Assembly: GCA_947646415.1 (NCBI GenBank) | Contig: CANSGN010000014.1 | Span: forward strand, 1 to 45,012 | Direction of reading: 5' to 3' | DNA from: an uncultured Clostridia bacterium | GTDB lineage: Bacteria > Bacillota > Clostridia > Christensenellales > UBA3700 | Length of the DNA: 45,012 nt | Shown here: positions 8,341-17,655 of the stretch, piece after piece | Layout of the letters: every line of letters starts with the position of its first letter | How positions within the stretch are numbered: position 1 is the first letter of the stretch | Translations under genes and position numbers: made by a program | Notes under the pieces: generated by a model | Databases searched by the model: none | What the model saw: the letters and a program-made list of their open reading frames with translations, nothing else | What the model was told of the DNA's origin: nothing

Positions 8341-8491
8341 TTAAAATAGTATGTGAAAATTTTTGTACAATTCATAAAAATTTGATTATTGACTTTTATT
8401 TGAATTTAGGATAAAATATTGATAAAGATATAAAAGTAAATTAAATATAAATTGAATATTTTTACTTAATTTTAAACAAAAAGGAAATTTT

Positions 8492-10333
8492 ATGAGCGAA
8501 ATTTTAAAGAACAATGTAAATGACGATATTGTCAATACCAAAACAGAAGATTTTACAACTGTATTTGTTAACAGTTTTGAGCAATATCAACAAAAGGACT
8601 ACAATAAAATATTATTAAATAACAATGGGAACAGCATAAAACTTTGGGCATGGAAAAATGATAAAGCCATAGCCGAATTTGCCATTTTAACCGCAGATAA
8701 AGTAGCTCATCACGTTACATTGACAGCTTCCGATTTAATTGGAGAAAAGGAAAATATCCAAAATAAAAATGTCAGTTTGTCTTTCATAAAGGAAGTAAAA
8801 GCATATACAGGTCATGCAGGTTGGTATGCACAAAATCCAAAACAGTGTATGCCTCGCGGGGAAAGGGAAAGCTATCCCGAAGTTATTTATTCCGACAACC
8901 CGATTTCTATTGATAAGGACACAGTTCAATTAGTATGGGTACAAATAAATGTGCCAAAGAATATCGCTGCCGGTATATACCGCGGAACTATTATAATATC
9001 GTCAGATAATATTGACAATAAAACAGAGCTTAATTTTGAGCTAGAAATTTTAAATATAACTATGCCGGAGCATGACAAATATTTGTTTGATGTTGAATAT
9101 TGGAGTCATCCGTACAACGTGGCATATTATTACGATGTTGAGCCTTTTTCGGACAAACATTTGCAAATTTTAGAGCAACACATGAGCTTGTATAAAAGCT
9201 TGGGTGGACATGCAATTACGGCAAGTATTGTAGAAGAGGCTTGGGGCGGTCAAACTTATGGCGGAAATAATTCTATCCATTATCCGTCTATGATAAAATG
9301 GATAAAATCGGATAGTGGCGAATGGAAATTTGATTTTACTCAGTTTGACAAATGGGTGCAGTTGAATAAGCAAATAGGCATTGCGGATAAAATCATTTGT
9401 TATAGTATGATGCCGTGGAAAAATACTGTGCGTTATTATAATGAGTCAACTAAAAAATTGAAAAAAATAAAAATTAATCCTGCTATCAAAGCTAAATATT
9501 GTAAGGTTTGGAGGCCTTTCTTAAAAGCATTTATCGAACATATAGACGATAAAGGTTGGTTTGATACAATTTATATGGGATTTGACGAACGCCGAAATAT
9601 GGAAACAGCACTTGATTTGATAGCATCTTTAAAAAATAAAGACGGAAAGACCCTAAAAATATCTGCATCATTCAATGATTTTAAACACAACGCGGCTATT
9701 TTTAACAGGTTAGATTACGCATCTGTCGGATTGCAACAGATAAGAAATAATTTATCGGATTTTAAGGAGCAAGTCAAATTAAGAAGAGCTAATAACCAAG
9801 AAACTACAATGTATACAGCAACGGAGCATGTGCCTAACAGTTTTACAAAGTCCATACCTGTAGAAAGCTATTGGACGATTATGTTTGCAGGTGCCCTAGA
9901 TACAACAGGTTTTTTGAGGTGGGCTTATGACGCGTGGGTAGAAAATCCGTTAGAGGAGTCAACACATTGGTCTTTCCCTGCAGGCGATTGTTTTCTTGTT
10001 TATCCGTCGGCTAAAGATGACGTAAATAAGGAAAGCAAATTATCTGTCCGTTTGGCAAAACTTGATGAAGGAGTTAGGGATATTAACAAACTTTATCTAT
10101 TGCGAAATATGGATAATGCAGTATCGGATAAAATTGAGAAATTGTTTTCCCAAATAAAAGGGGATAAGGAGAACAGTTATGAGTTTTACACTATAGCAAA
10201 AACAAACTTTTGGGGACGTACCGCAAAATGGTTAACTGAAAAGGGCAAAAACAATATGATTGAGGATATGGAAAAAGTTAAACAGGCAATTTATGAAATA
10301 TCCAAAATTTACTGCGAAAACTTAAATAAATAA
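8492..10333 (+). CDS. GH123-like (DUF4091) glycoside hydrolase
   Basis: A 613-aa enzyme without a signal peptide, so probably cytoplasmic. Residues ~1-190 are a beta-rich N-terminal domain (..WVQINVPKNIAAGIYRGTI..). Residues ~200-560 resemble the TIM-barrel domain called DUF4091/GH123, whose characterised members are N-acetyl-beta-galactosaminidases using substrate-assisted catalysis. The motif YMGFDER at Asp365-Glu366 fits the Asp-Glu catalytic pair of GH123. A terminator follows. With the GH29 lipoprotein it suggests use of host-type glycans, but substrate is inferred. AAAAGGA lies about ten bases before the ATG. Confidence 0.75.
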   Translation: MSEILKNNVNDDIVNTKTEDFTTVFVNSFEQYQQKDYNKILLNNNGNSIKLWAWKNDKAIAEFAILTADKVAHHVTLTASDLIGEKENIQNKNVSLSFIKEVKAYTGHAGWYAQNPKQCMPRGERESYPEVIYSDNPISIDKDTVQLVWVQINVPKNIAAGIYRGTIIISSDNIDNKTELNFELEILNITMPEHDKYLFDVEYWSHPYNVAYYYDVEPFSDKHLQILEQHMSLYKSLGGHAITASIVEEAWGGQTYGGNNSIHYPSMIKWIKSDSGEWKFDFTQFDKWVQLNKQIGIADKIICYSMMPWKNTVRYYNESTKKLKKIKINPAIKAKYCKVWRPFLKAFIEHIDDKGWFDTIYMGFDERRNMETALDLIASLKNKDGKTLKISASFNDFKHNAAIFNRLDYASVGLQQIRNNLSDFKEQVKLRRANNQETTMYTATEHVPNSFTKSIPVESYWTIMFAGALDTTGFLRWAYDAWVENPLEESTHWSFPAGDCFLVYPSAKDDVNKESKLSVRLAKLDEGVRDINKLYLLRNMDNAVSDKIEKLFSQIKGDKENSYEFYTIAKTNFWGRTAKWLTEKGKNNMIEDMEKVKQAIYEISKIYCENLNK

Positions 10334-10351
10334 TAAAACAACAAAAAAAAT

Positions 10352-10388
10352 AAAAGGTAATGGTTTGACATTACCTTTTATTTTTTTA
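10352..10388. terminator. Bidirectional terminator
   Basis: An 11-bp perfect stem AAAAGGTAATG / CATTACCTTTT with a 6-nt loop lies between the convergent genes ending at 10333 and 10411, with T runs on both strands. Confidence 0.9.
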
Positions 10389-10410
10389 ATAATTTACAAT
10401 TAAATATAGG

Positions 10411-10857
10411 TCAGTTTATATTTTTAGGGGTATTTTTAACAGATATTAAAATATGGGTTACGGCAAATATTATCGCAAAAATTATAAGTGGTATGCTAGC
10501 AGTAATCACGCCCGAAAAAATGAATACAAGTGACGGAAGTATGGAGAGTAATAACGATTTTAACATTCCATCTTTATTCCAAAGTATTATCCAAATTATG
10601 CAATATGCAGTTACTAGTGCAGAGTTTACGACGATATAAACGATATTTGCGTAGTCAAAATAAAAACCAAACCATGTATATGGGATATTAAAAATCATAA
10701 AAGCCATACAAGCATATCTTCCGATTTGTTCAAATATCTCGGCGATTTTGTTTGTATAGTTGTTTGTTATCGAATTTTTATTTTTTATCGAATAAACAAT
10801 GTTTGGAAACATTATCAAAACAATAAATATAAGACCATAGTAATTAAACCAACTCAT
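10411..10857 (-). CDS. Small multispanning membrane protein, unknown function
   Basis: A 148-aa protein with about five hydrophobic segments and a short lysine-rich loop after the first. The conserved-looking GRYACMAFMIFNIP segment follows helix 1. I do not recognise the family. GAGGT about eight bases upstream supports the start. The gene lies 51 bp downstream of ung on the same strand and could be co-transcribed with it. Confidence 0.7.
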   Translation of the reverse strand: MSWFNYYGLIFIVLIMFPNIVYSIKNKNSITNNYTNKIAEIFEQIGRYACMAFMIFNIPYTWFGFYFDYANIVYIVVNSALVTAYCIIWIILWNKDGMLKSLLLSILPSLVFIFSGVITASIPLIIFAIIFAVTHILISVKNTPKNIN

Positions 10858-10908
10858 TATACTTACCTCACAATTTGTATTTCATTTTAATGTTGATAAT
10901 TACAAATT

Positions 10909-11580
10909 TTATTTATTTAAATCCCAATCTATAGGCTTTTTGCCGTGAGCTTTTAAATATTCGTTTGTTTTTGAAAAATGTTTGCAACCAAAAAATCCGT
11001 TGAATGCCGAAAGTGGAGACGGATGCGCACATTGCAATATAAGGTGCTTGCTTTGGTCAATTAGTGGTACTTTGCTCCTAGCATTGCCACCCCATAAAAT
11101 AAACACAACATTTTCGGTGTTGTCGGAAATAAGTTTAATTACACTATCGGTAAACCACGCCCAACCGCATTTTGAATGGGAATTTGCCAAATGTTCTTTT
11201 ACGGTAAGGGTAGTGTTTAGCAAAAGCACACCCTCATTTGCCCACTTGGTAAGATTACCGCAGTTTGGCTCTTTAATGCCTAAATCGCTTTCAATTTCCT
11301 TATAAATATTTACAAGAGACGGTGGCAATTTTACTCCGTCTTTTACAGAAAAGCAAAGTCCATGTGCTTGTCCCGGCTCGTGATATGGGTCTTGCCCCAA
11401 AATCACAACTTTTAAATTTGCAACGGGAGTATATCTAAAACAGTTGTAAATGTCATACATATTCGGATATATCGTTCCGTGAGTGTATTCGTATTTTAAA
11501 AATTCACGAATTTTTGTGTATTTGTCATCGGAAAATAAATTTTCCAAAAGTTCATCCCAACCGCCGCCAAGAGCTTTCAT
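10909..11580 (-). CDS. ung: Uracil-DNA glycosylase
   Basis: Removes uracil from DNA in base-excision repair. The family-1 motif GQDPYH is at residues 62-67 (catalytic Asp64), and HPSPLSAF near the C-terminus is the second active-site motif. I place the start at 11580 (223 aa; MKALGGGW...) because AAAGGAG lies seven to eight bases upstream; an in-frame ATG 14 codons earlier has no such site and would overlap the neighbour. It follows the AAA ATPase gene on the same strand with only ~40 bp between, so the two probably form a transcript. Confidence 0.95.
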   Translation of the reverse strand: MKALGGGWDELLENLFSDDKYTKIREFLKYEYTHGTIYPNMYDIYNCFRYTPVANLKVVILGQDPYHEPGQAHGLCFSVKDGVKLPPSLVNIYKEIESDLGIKEPNCGNLTKWANEGVLLLNTTLTVKEHLANSHSKCGWAWFTDSVIKLISDNTENVVFILWGGNARSKVPLIDQSKHLILQCAHPSPLSAFNGFFGCKHFSKTNEYLKAHGKKPIDWDLNK

Positions 11581-11618
11581 ATTGTTTTCTCCTTTAGTTT
11601 TATCATATTTAAGCATTT

Positions 11619-12317
11619 TCAATCGAATAAAAGATGCTGCATTTTTTCGTGTCTGTCTAAAAACATTTTGTAAGTTTGGTAAATTTCCGTATCTTCGTAA
11701 GCTATAATTTTAAAATTATCGTCCAAATTCATAATTTCGCCGTCTCGGTAGGATAGCAGAATAGGAGAGTGAGTAACAATAATAAATTGTGCTCCGTGTT
11801 TTGCTAATTGGTCGATAATACATAGTAATTTAATTTGATTGTTTGGCGAAAGAGCTGATTCCGGCTCATCTAATAAATAAAGTCCTTGTGGCGAAAAAGT
11901 CTCGAAAATCGATAAAAATTCTTCCCCATGAGAGTGTATGTGCATACTTTCGGAATTATCTATTTGCTCGTAAGCGTTTGCCAAAGTATAAAAAGATTCC
12001 GCCCTTAAAAAATATTTCCATTTAGGTAGTATAGCAGATTTATATACAGTCAAATAGTTATGTAATTCGGAAGTTGAATTAAAACTTTCAAAATTCAAAT
12101 AAGCTGAGCCACCTTCGGGTGAAAGTTTTAAACAAACAGCAAGGGCCTCGATAATTGTGGATTTGCCGCTGCCGTTTTCGCCAACTAGAAAAGTCACATT
12201 TTTGTTAAATATAACTTCGTTTAAATTTTGTATAATAGGTATATTAAAAGGATATACATTAAAATTTTTTACCGTATCCCTTTTTAATTTTATGCCTTTT
12301 ACAAATAATGAATTCAT
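11619..12317 (-). CDS. AAA/ABC-type ATPase (RecF/SMC-like)
   Basis: A 232-aa cytoplasmic ATPase. Walker A GENGSGKS is at residues 46-53, Walker B LYLLDEPE near residue 150, and the switch histidine follows in IIVTHSP. The arrangement, with a short insert and no transporter-type signature context, fits the stand-alone predicted-ATPase group related to RecF/SMC/OLD heads rather than an importer. It is immediately upstream of ung, which hints at, but does not prove, a DNA-related role. No nuclease (TOPRIM) domain is present. Confidence 0.85.
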   Translation of the reverse strand: MNSLFVKGIKLKRDTVKNFNVYPFNIPIIQNLNEVIFNKNVTFLVGENGSGKSTIIEALAVCLKLSPEGGSAYLNFESFNSTSELHNYLTVYKSAILPKWKYFLRAESFYTLANAYEQIDNSESMHIHSHGEEFLSIFETFSPQGLYLLDEPESALSPNNQIKLLCIIDQLAKHGAQFIIVTHSPILLSYRDGEIMNLDDNFKIIAYEDTEIYQTYKMFLDRHEKMQHLLFD

Positions 12318-12400
12318 AAAACTCCAACTGTAAATTTACTTTTTATTTATTTTATCATAAATTTAAAATTTTTTCAAGGTATTATAATTTAATAACAAAA

Positions 12401-12423
12401 AAAGTCGGATAAAATCCGACTTT
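12401..12423 (-). terminator. Terminator of the scaffold-GGGtGRT operon
   Basis: A 10-bp stem AAAGTCGGAT / ATCCGACTTT lies 30 bp beyond the stop on the minus strand, followed in that direction by a long T run. Confidence 0.88.
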
Positions 12424-12452
12424 GATTTGCTTAATATCAATTTTTATTTTGA

Positions 12453-13454
12453 TTAGTTCATTGCCTTTTCAACTGCAACTGCAACTGCAACGCTTGCACC
12501 AACCATTGGGTTGTTACCCATACCGATAAGTCCCATCATTTCTACGTGAGCAGGAACGGAAGAACTTCCGGCAAATTGTGCATCACTGTGCATACGTCCC
12601 ATTGTATCTGTCAAACCATAAGATGCAGGACCTGCAGCCATATTATCAGGATGAAGAGTTCTACCTGTACCGCCACCGCTTGCAACAGAGAAGTATTTGA
12701 TACCTTTTTCATAGCAAAGCTTTTTGTAAGTACCGGCAACAGGATGTTGGAAACGAGTTGGGTTAGTAGAGTTACCTGTGATGGAAACGTCAACTTTTTC
12801 AGCTTGCATAATAGCAACGCCCTCGTTAACATCGTTAGCACCGAAAACTCTTACAGCAGCACGCTCGCCATTGCTGTATGGAGTAGTAGAAACTACTTTA
12901 AGTTCGCCTGTAGCTTGGTTGAACTCTGTTTTTACATAAGTGAAACCATTGATACGGCTGATGATATATGCAGCATCTTTACCAAGACCGTTAAGGATAA
13001 CCTTAAGTGGAGTTTTACGAACAGTGTTAGCAGTTCTTGCAATACCGATAGCACCCTCTGCAGCAGCAAAAGACTCGTGACCGGCAAGGAAAGCGAAACA
13101 TTTAGTTTCTTCTCTTAGTAGCTTAGCAGCAAGGTTACCGTGACCTAAACCAACTGAACGTTGGTCAGCAACAGAGCCTGGAATACAAAAAGCTTGTAAA
13201 CCTACACCGATAGCCTCAGCAGCATCTGCAGCTACTTTGCAACCTTTTTTGATAGCGATTGCACAACCTGCAGTATATGCCCAAATAGCATTTTCAAATG
13301 CGATTGGTTGAATATTTCTAACGATTTCGTCAACATTGATGCCTTTAGCAGTGCAAATGTTATAAGCATCTTCCAAGTCTTTGATACCGTTTTCGTTTAG
13401 GCAAGCATTGATTTTGTCAATTCTTCTTTCATATCCTTCAAATTTAATTTCCAT
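12453..13454 (-). CDS. GGGtGRT family protein
   Basis: A 333-aa protein of the family named for its GGGTGRT motif (here SGGGTGRTLHPDN, near residue 260). The family is widespread in anaerobic bacteria and archaea and usually sits beside a NifU-like scaffold, as here: the scaffold gene is upstream with a 15-bp gap. The biochemical role is not established to my knowledge; a link to Fe-S cluster metabolism is inferred from the pairing. The C-terminal half is rich in Gly/Ala and well conserved in appearance (MGLIGMGNNPMVGASVAVAV). RBS AGGAGG lies upstream. Codon use (many GCA, GTA) suggests high expression. Confidence 0.9.
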   Translation of the reverse strand: MEIKFEGYERRIDKINACLNENGIKDLEDAYNICTAKGINVDEIVRNIQPIAFENAIWAYTAGCAIAIKKGCKVAADAAEAIGVGLQAFCIPGSVADQRSVGLGHGNLAAKLLREETKCFAFLAGHESFAAAEGAIGIARTANTVRKTPLKVILNGLGKDAAYIISRINGFTYVKTEFNQATGELKVVSTTPYSNGERAAVRVFGANDVNEGVAIMQAEKVDVSITGNSTNPTRFQHPVAGTYKKLCYEKGIKYFSVASGGGTGRTLHPDNMAAGPASYGLTDTMGRMHSDAQFAGSSSVPAHVEMMGLIGMGNNPMVGASVAVAVAVEKAMN

Positions 13455-13469
13455 AATCCATACCTCCTA

Positions 13470-14162
13470 TTACTCTTTACGAGGGTTAATTGTCTTAACC
13501 GCTTCGTTGTATCTACCATATTGACCGCTAAATTTCTCATAAGCATCGTTAGGAGACATACCTTTTTCGATAGCTTCCATCATTTTGCCTAGATGAACGA
13601 ATCTGTAACCGATAACTTCGTTGTTTTCGTCCAAAGCGATTCTTGTGATGTAACCCTCAGCCATTTCCAAGTATCTTACACCTTTTAGCTTAGTAGAGTA
13701 CATAGTACCAACTTGAGTTCTCAAACCTTTGCCCAAATCTTCTAGTCCGGCACCGATTGGCAAGCCGTCTTCAGAGAAAGCAGATTGAGTTCTACCATAA
13801 ACGATTTGCAAGAATAGCTCACGCATAGCAGTGTTGATAGCATCGCATACTAGGTCAGTATTTAATGCTTCAAGAATAGTTTTACCAGGTAAAACTTCAG
13901 CAGCCATAGCAGCAGAGTGAGTCATACCGGAACAGCCAAGAGTTTCGATAAGAGCCTCTTCGATAACGCCGTTTTTAACATTTAAAGTAAGTTTGCATGC
14001 ACCTTGTTGTGGAGCACACCAGCCAACACCATGTGTAAGTCCTGAAATGTCCTTAATTTCACGTGCTTGAATCCATTTTCCCTCTTCAGGAATAGGTGCA
14101 CAACCGTGGTTAGGACCTTGTGCTACAGGGCACATTGACATAACTTCATGTGAATATTGCAT
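13470..14162 (-). CDS. NifU-like iron-sulfur cluster scaffold
   Basis: A 230-aa protein resembling the NifU N-terminal/IscU fold. Candidate ligand cysteines lie in GVGWCAPQQGACKL and ETLGCSGMTHSAAMAAEVL. The ~70-residue C-terminal extension carries a helical YEKFSGQYGRYNEAVKTINP segment typical of the version paired with GGGtGRT proteins. First gene of a two-gene operon on the minus strand, with a strong upstream promoter and a GGAGG ribosome site. A second, shorter IscU-type protein is encoded at 33782. Confidence 0.88.
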   Translation of the reverse strand: MQYSHEVMSMCPVAQGPNHGCAPIPEEGKWIQAREIKDISGLTHGVGWCAPQQGACKLTLNVKNGVIEEALIETLGCSGMTHSAAMAAEVLPGKTILEALNTDLVCDAINTAMRELFLQIVYGRTQSAFSEDGLPIGAGLEDLGKGLRTQVGTMYSTKLKGVRYLEMAEGYITRIALDENNEVIGYRFVHLGKMMEAIEKGMSPNDAYEKFSGQYGRYNEAVKTINPRKE

Positions 14163-14197
14163 TAGATTTCCTCCAAAATTGTATTCAATTTTAATCT

Positions 14198-14226
14198 ATT
14201 ATAACATATAGACGGTACTTTTTCAA
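14198..14226 (-). promoter_or_regulatory. Sigma-A promoter of the scaffold-GGGtGRT operon
   Basis: On the minus strand, TTGAAA (14226-14221) and TATAAT (14203-14198) are separated by 17 bases, about 35 bp before the start codon. Confidence 0.75.
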
Positions 14227-14662
14227 GCGTTTATAATAAATTTTTTTGCAAATAAATTATTAATTTTTTAATGTCGATTTTTTACAAAACAAAATAAAAA
14301 CAATCGCAAATTAAAATTAAATTAGTATAAAACTTTCTATATTAAATTATCTTTATTAATTTTTTTTAGCTTATCTAAAAATTAATATACATATTTTTTA
14401 TAACATTTTTAATGTAAAATACGATTAATTACTATATAAAAACATTATGAGTGATACATTTAGCATTTTTTATACTCAATTATTTAGAAGTTAAAATAAA
14501 AACACTGCAAAAATCGATACTAAACAATTCAATTTGCATTATCCGGCTTAATTTTGTAAACAAAAAAATCTTATTATTTGTAAGAGTTTTAGGACAAATT
14601 TAAAAATAGGACCTTTAATTTGAATATTACATATAATGAATTAGACATATAGGAGAATATTT
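14227..14662. other. AT-rich intergenic region, possible sporulation promoter at its end
   Basis: No ORF, hairpin terminator or RNA gene is evident in most of this stretch. Near its end, AC at 14611-14612, 17 bases, then CATATAAT at 14630-14637 matches the sigma-K pattern (AC-N17-CATAnnnT) upstream of the glycosyltransferase. That match is short and could be chance, but fits the exosporium-like genes downstream. Confidence 0.4.
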
Positions 14663-15745
14663 GTGATTATGACGCTTGGGTTATGTATGATTGTAAAAAA
14701 CGAAAGTGAAGTGCTGGAAAGAGTTCTTGAAAATGCGAAAATTTTTGCAGACGAAATTGTCATAGTGGATACAGGCTCAAATGACAATACTGTTGAGATT
14801 GCAAAAAAATTTACCGACAAAGTATATTCGTACGAATGGAATGATGATTTTTCCGCTGCACGTAATTATGCACTGTCAAAAGTTACATCCGACTATTGGA
14901 TGTGGCTTGATGCAGATGACATAGTCCCGCAAGAAACTGCAAAGAGTATTGCGGAATTTATAGCTCAAGCAGACGGTAGTGTAGATTTTGTCATGCTACC
15001 ATATACAGTCAGCATGACTCAGGACGGCAAACCTTTATTTTCCTATTATCGTGAACGCATCATCAAAAATAATCAAAAATTTTATTGGCAAGGCTTTGTG
15101 CATGAAGCTGTTGTGCCGAGTGGCAATATTATAAAACTATCCTATCCCATTGTTCACGATAAACCTAAGGGCAGAAGTAGTGGGACGCGTAATTTGGATA
15201 TTTACCACAAAAACATTGCTTTAGGTTTTGTTTTGTCGGCAAGAGAAAAATATTACTATGCTCGAGAGCTGTATTATAATGGTTTTGTATCGGATGCGAT
15301 TGCACAGTTTAATGACTTTATTAATATGGCAGATGGGTTTTATGTCAATAAAATCGATGCGTGCAAAATGTTGGCAAATTGTTATATGCAGATTAAAGAT
15401 TTGAAATCTGCATTGTCGATAGCTTTTCATAGCTTTGTTTATGGTTTGCCAACAGGAGAAGTTTGTTGTAAAATAGGCGAAATATATATGGCATACAACG
15501 ATTATGTAAAAGCCATATATTGGTATGAGTGTGCTACACGTTTAAAACCTGATATAAATTCGGGTGCATTTATCGATTATTCTGCTTACGGAATTATTCC
15601 GTATATTTGGCTTACTGTGTGCTATGATAAGATTGGCGATTATGGTAAAGCTTATTATTATCACAAACAAGCAAGTATGTTAGAGCCTAATAATTCTAGC
15701 GTTGTTAGTAATCAAAAATATTTTGAACGTTTAGGATACAATTAA
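14663..15745 (+). CDS. Family 2 glycosyltransferase with TPR-like C-terminus
   Basis: A 360-aa cytoplasmic glycosyltransferase. The GT-A domain fills residues ~1-190, opening with LCMIVKNESEVLERVLEN and carrying the metal-binding WLDADD motif at 81-86. Residues ~200-355 form TPR-like helical repeats (..KIGEIYMAYNDYVKAIYWYECATRLKP..). The translation start may be the GTG at 14663, six bases after AGGAGA; an ATG two codons later is the alternative. Twenty-six bases separate it from the collagen-like gene, so it is a good candidate for glycosylating that Thr-rich protein, as known for exosporium collagens of Bacillus. The acceptor is inferred. Confidence 0.85.
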   Translation: MIMTLGLCMIVKNESEVLERVLENAKIFADEIVIVDTGSNDNTVEIAKKFTDKVYSYEWNDDFSAARNYALSKVTSDYWMWLDADDIVPQETAKSIAEFIAQADGSVDFVMLPYTVSMTQDGKPLFSYYRERIIKNNQKFYWQGFVHEAVVPSGNIIKLSYPIVHDKPKGRSSGTRNLDIYHKNIALGFVLSAREKYYYARELYYNGFVSDAIAQFNDFINMADGFYVNKIDACKMLANCYMQIKDLKSALSIAFHSFVYGLPTGEVCCKIGEIYMAYNDYVKAIYWYECATRLKPDINSGAFIDYSAYGIIPYIWLTVCYDKIGDYGKAYYYHKQASMLEPNNSSVVSNQKYFERLGYN

Positions 15746-15768
15746 AAGTTAATCTTCAAAGGAGATAA

Positions 15769-17049
<1,281 letters not shown>

Positions 17050-17221
17050 TATTGTAATACCATTTTAAATATCAATAAAACAAATAGTATGTTAAATATT
17101 AAATAAATTTTACTTTAAATTGCAAGGGAGTATTTAGGTACTTCCTTGTTTTATAGCAGATTTAAAAAATCAAAAATAAAGGTAAATTGTTAAAAAATTA
17201 CAAAGATATTTCAAAAATATC

Positions 17222-17250
17222 TTGACAAAGCAAAATGGTGGGTGTATAAT
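17222..17250 (+). promoter_or_regulatory. Consensus sigma-A promoter of the Tyr-rich leader
   Basis: TTGACA at 17222-17227 and TATAAT at 17245-17250 with a 17-base spacer, both hexamers perfect. Transcription should begin near 17257, only a few bases before the ribosome site of the leader ORF. Confidence 0.9.
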
Positions 17251-17274
17251 GACAAAAAATAAAGGAGAGCGACG

Positions 17275-17355
17275 ATGTTAAAAAATATTTGTGTCTACAG
17301 CATATACTTTTATATTTACGTTGGTAACAAGTTATCAAGGTCGCTTTTGCATTAA
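17275..17355 (+). CDS. Tyr-rich leader peptide (26 aa)
   Basis: A 26-codon ORF, MLKNICVYSIYFYIYVGNKL..., with Tyr at positions 8, 11, 13 and 15. AAAGGAGA (17260-17267) precedes its ATG at good spacing and the promoter is consensus, so it should be well translated. Codons 21-24 overlap AAGGTCGC, the 5' arm of a potential antiterminator. A ribosome stalled at the Tyr codons would leave that arm free; one reaching the stop would cover it. Downstream genes are an aminotransferase and tyrosyl-tRNA synthetase. The attenuator role is inferred. Alternatives are a drug-sensing stalling peptide or a small hydrophobic type I toxin. Confidence 0.65.
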   Translation: MLKNICVYSIYFYIYVGNKLSRSLLH

Positions 17356-17414
17356 TTTTAAATTGGCAATTTAACCAAACGGCGACCTTAAAATATGGTC
17401 GTCATTTTTTATTA
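17337..17414 (+). promoter_or_regulatory. Putative transcription attenuator (antiterminator/terminator)
   Basis: AAGGTCGC (17337-17344) is perfectly complementary to GCGACCTT (17382-17389). The same 3' segment (GGCGACC, 17381-17387) can instead pair with GGTCGTC (17397-17403), followed by a six-T run, giving an intrinsic terminator. The two stems exclude each other, which is the hallmark of leader-peptide attenuation. Confidence 0.7.
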
Positions 17415-17602
17415 TAAAATAGTTATAATCGTACTTATAAGTTTTTAATACCGATTTTTGTAATGTTTTTTTAAGATTTTAGGTACATATAAAAAACGTA
17501 TTTATTTGCGATTGTCGATATAATGTAGCATTTTGTTTTTTAATATTTTTTGGTAGTTTTTTGAATGTAAGAGTAAAAATTGATAAAATATATTTATTTT
17601 TC

Positions 17603-17631
17603 TTGTAATATATCTTATTTAGTGTTATAAT
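17603..17631 (+). promoter_or_regulatory. Promoter proximal to the aminotransferase gene
   Basis: TTGTAA at 17603-17608, 17 bases, TATAAT at 17626-17631 with an extended -10 TG at 17623-17624. It would supply attenuator-independent transcription of the aminotransferase. The region 17415-17600 between attenuator and promoter is AT-rich with nothing else that I recognise. Confidence 0.7.
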
Positions 17632-17655
17632 AAAAAAATAATGTGAGGTATCGGT

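Noticed and set aside
17472..17486. Isolated GTACAT half-site upstream of the aminotransferase
   Set aside because: There is no second arm and no inverted partner nearby, so it is not an invertible segment.
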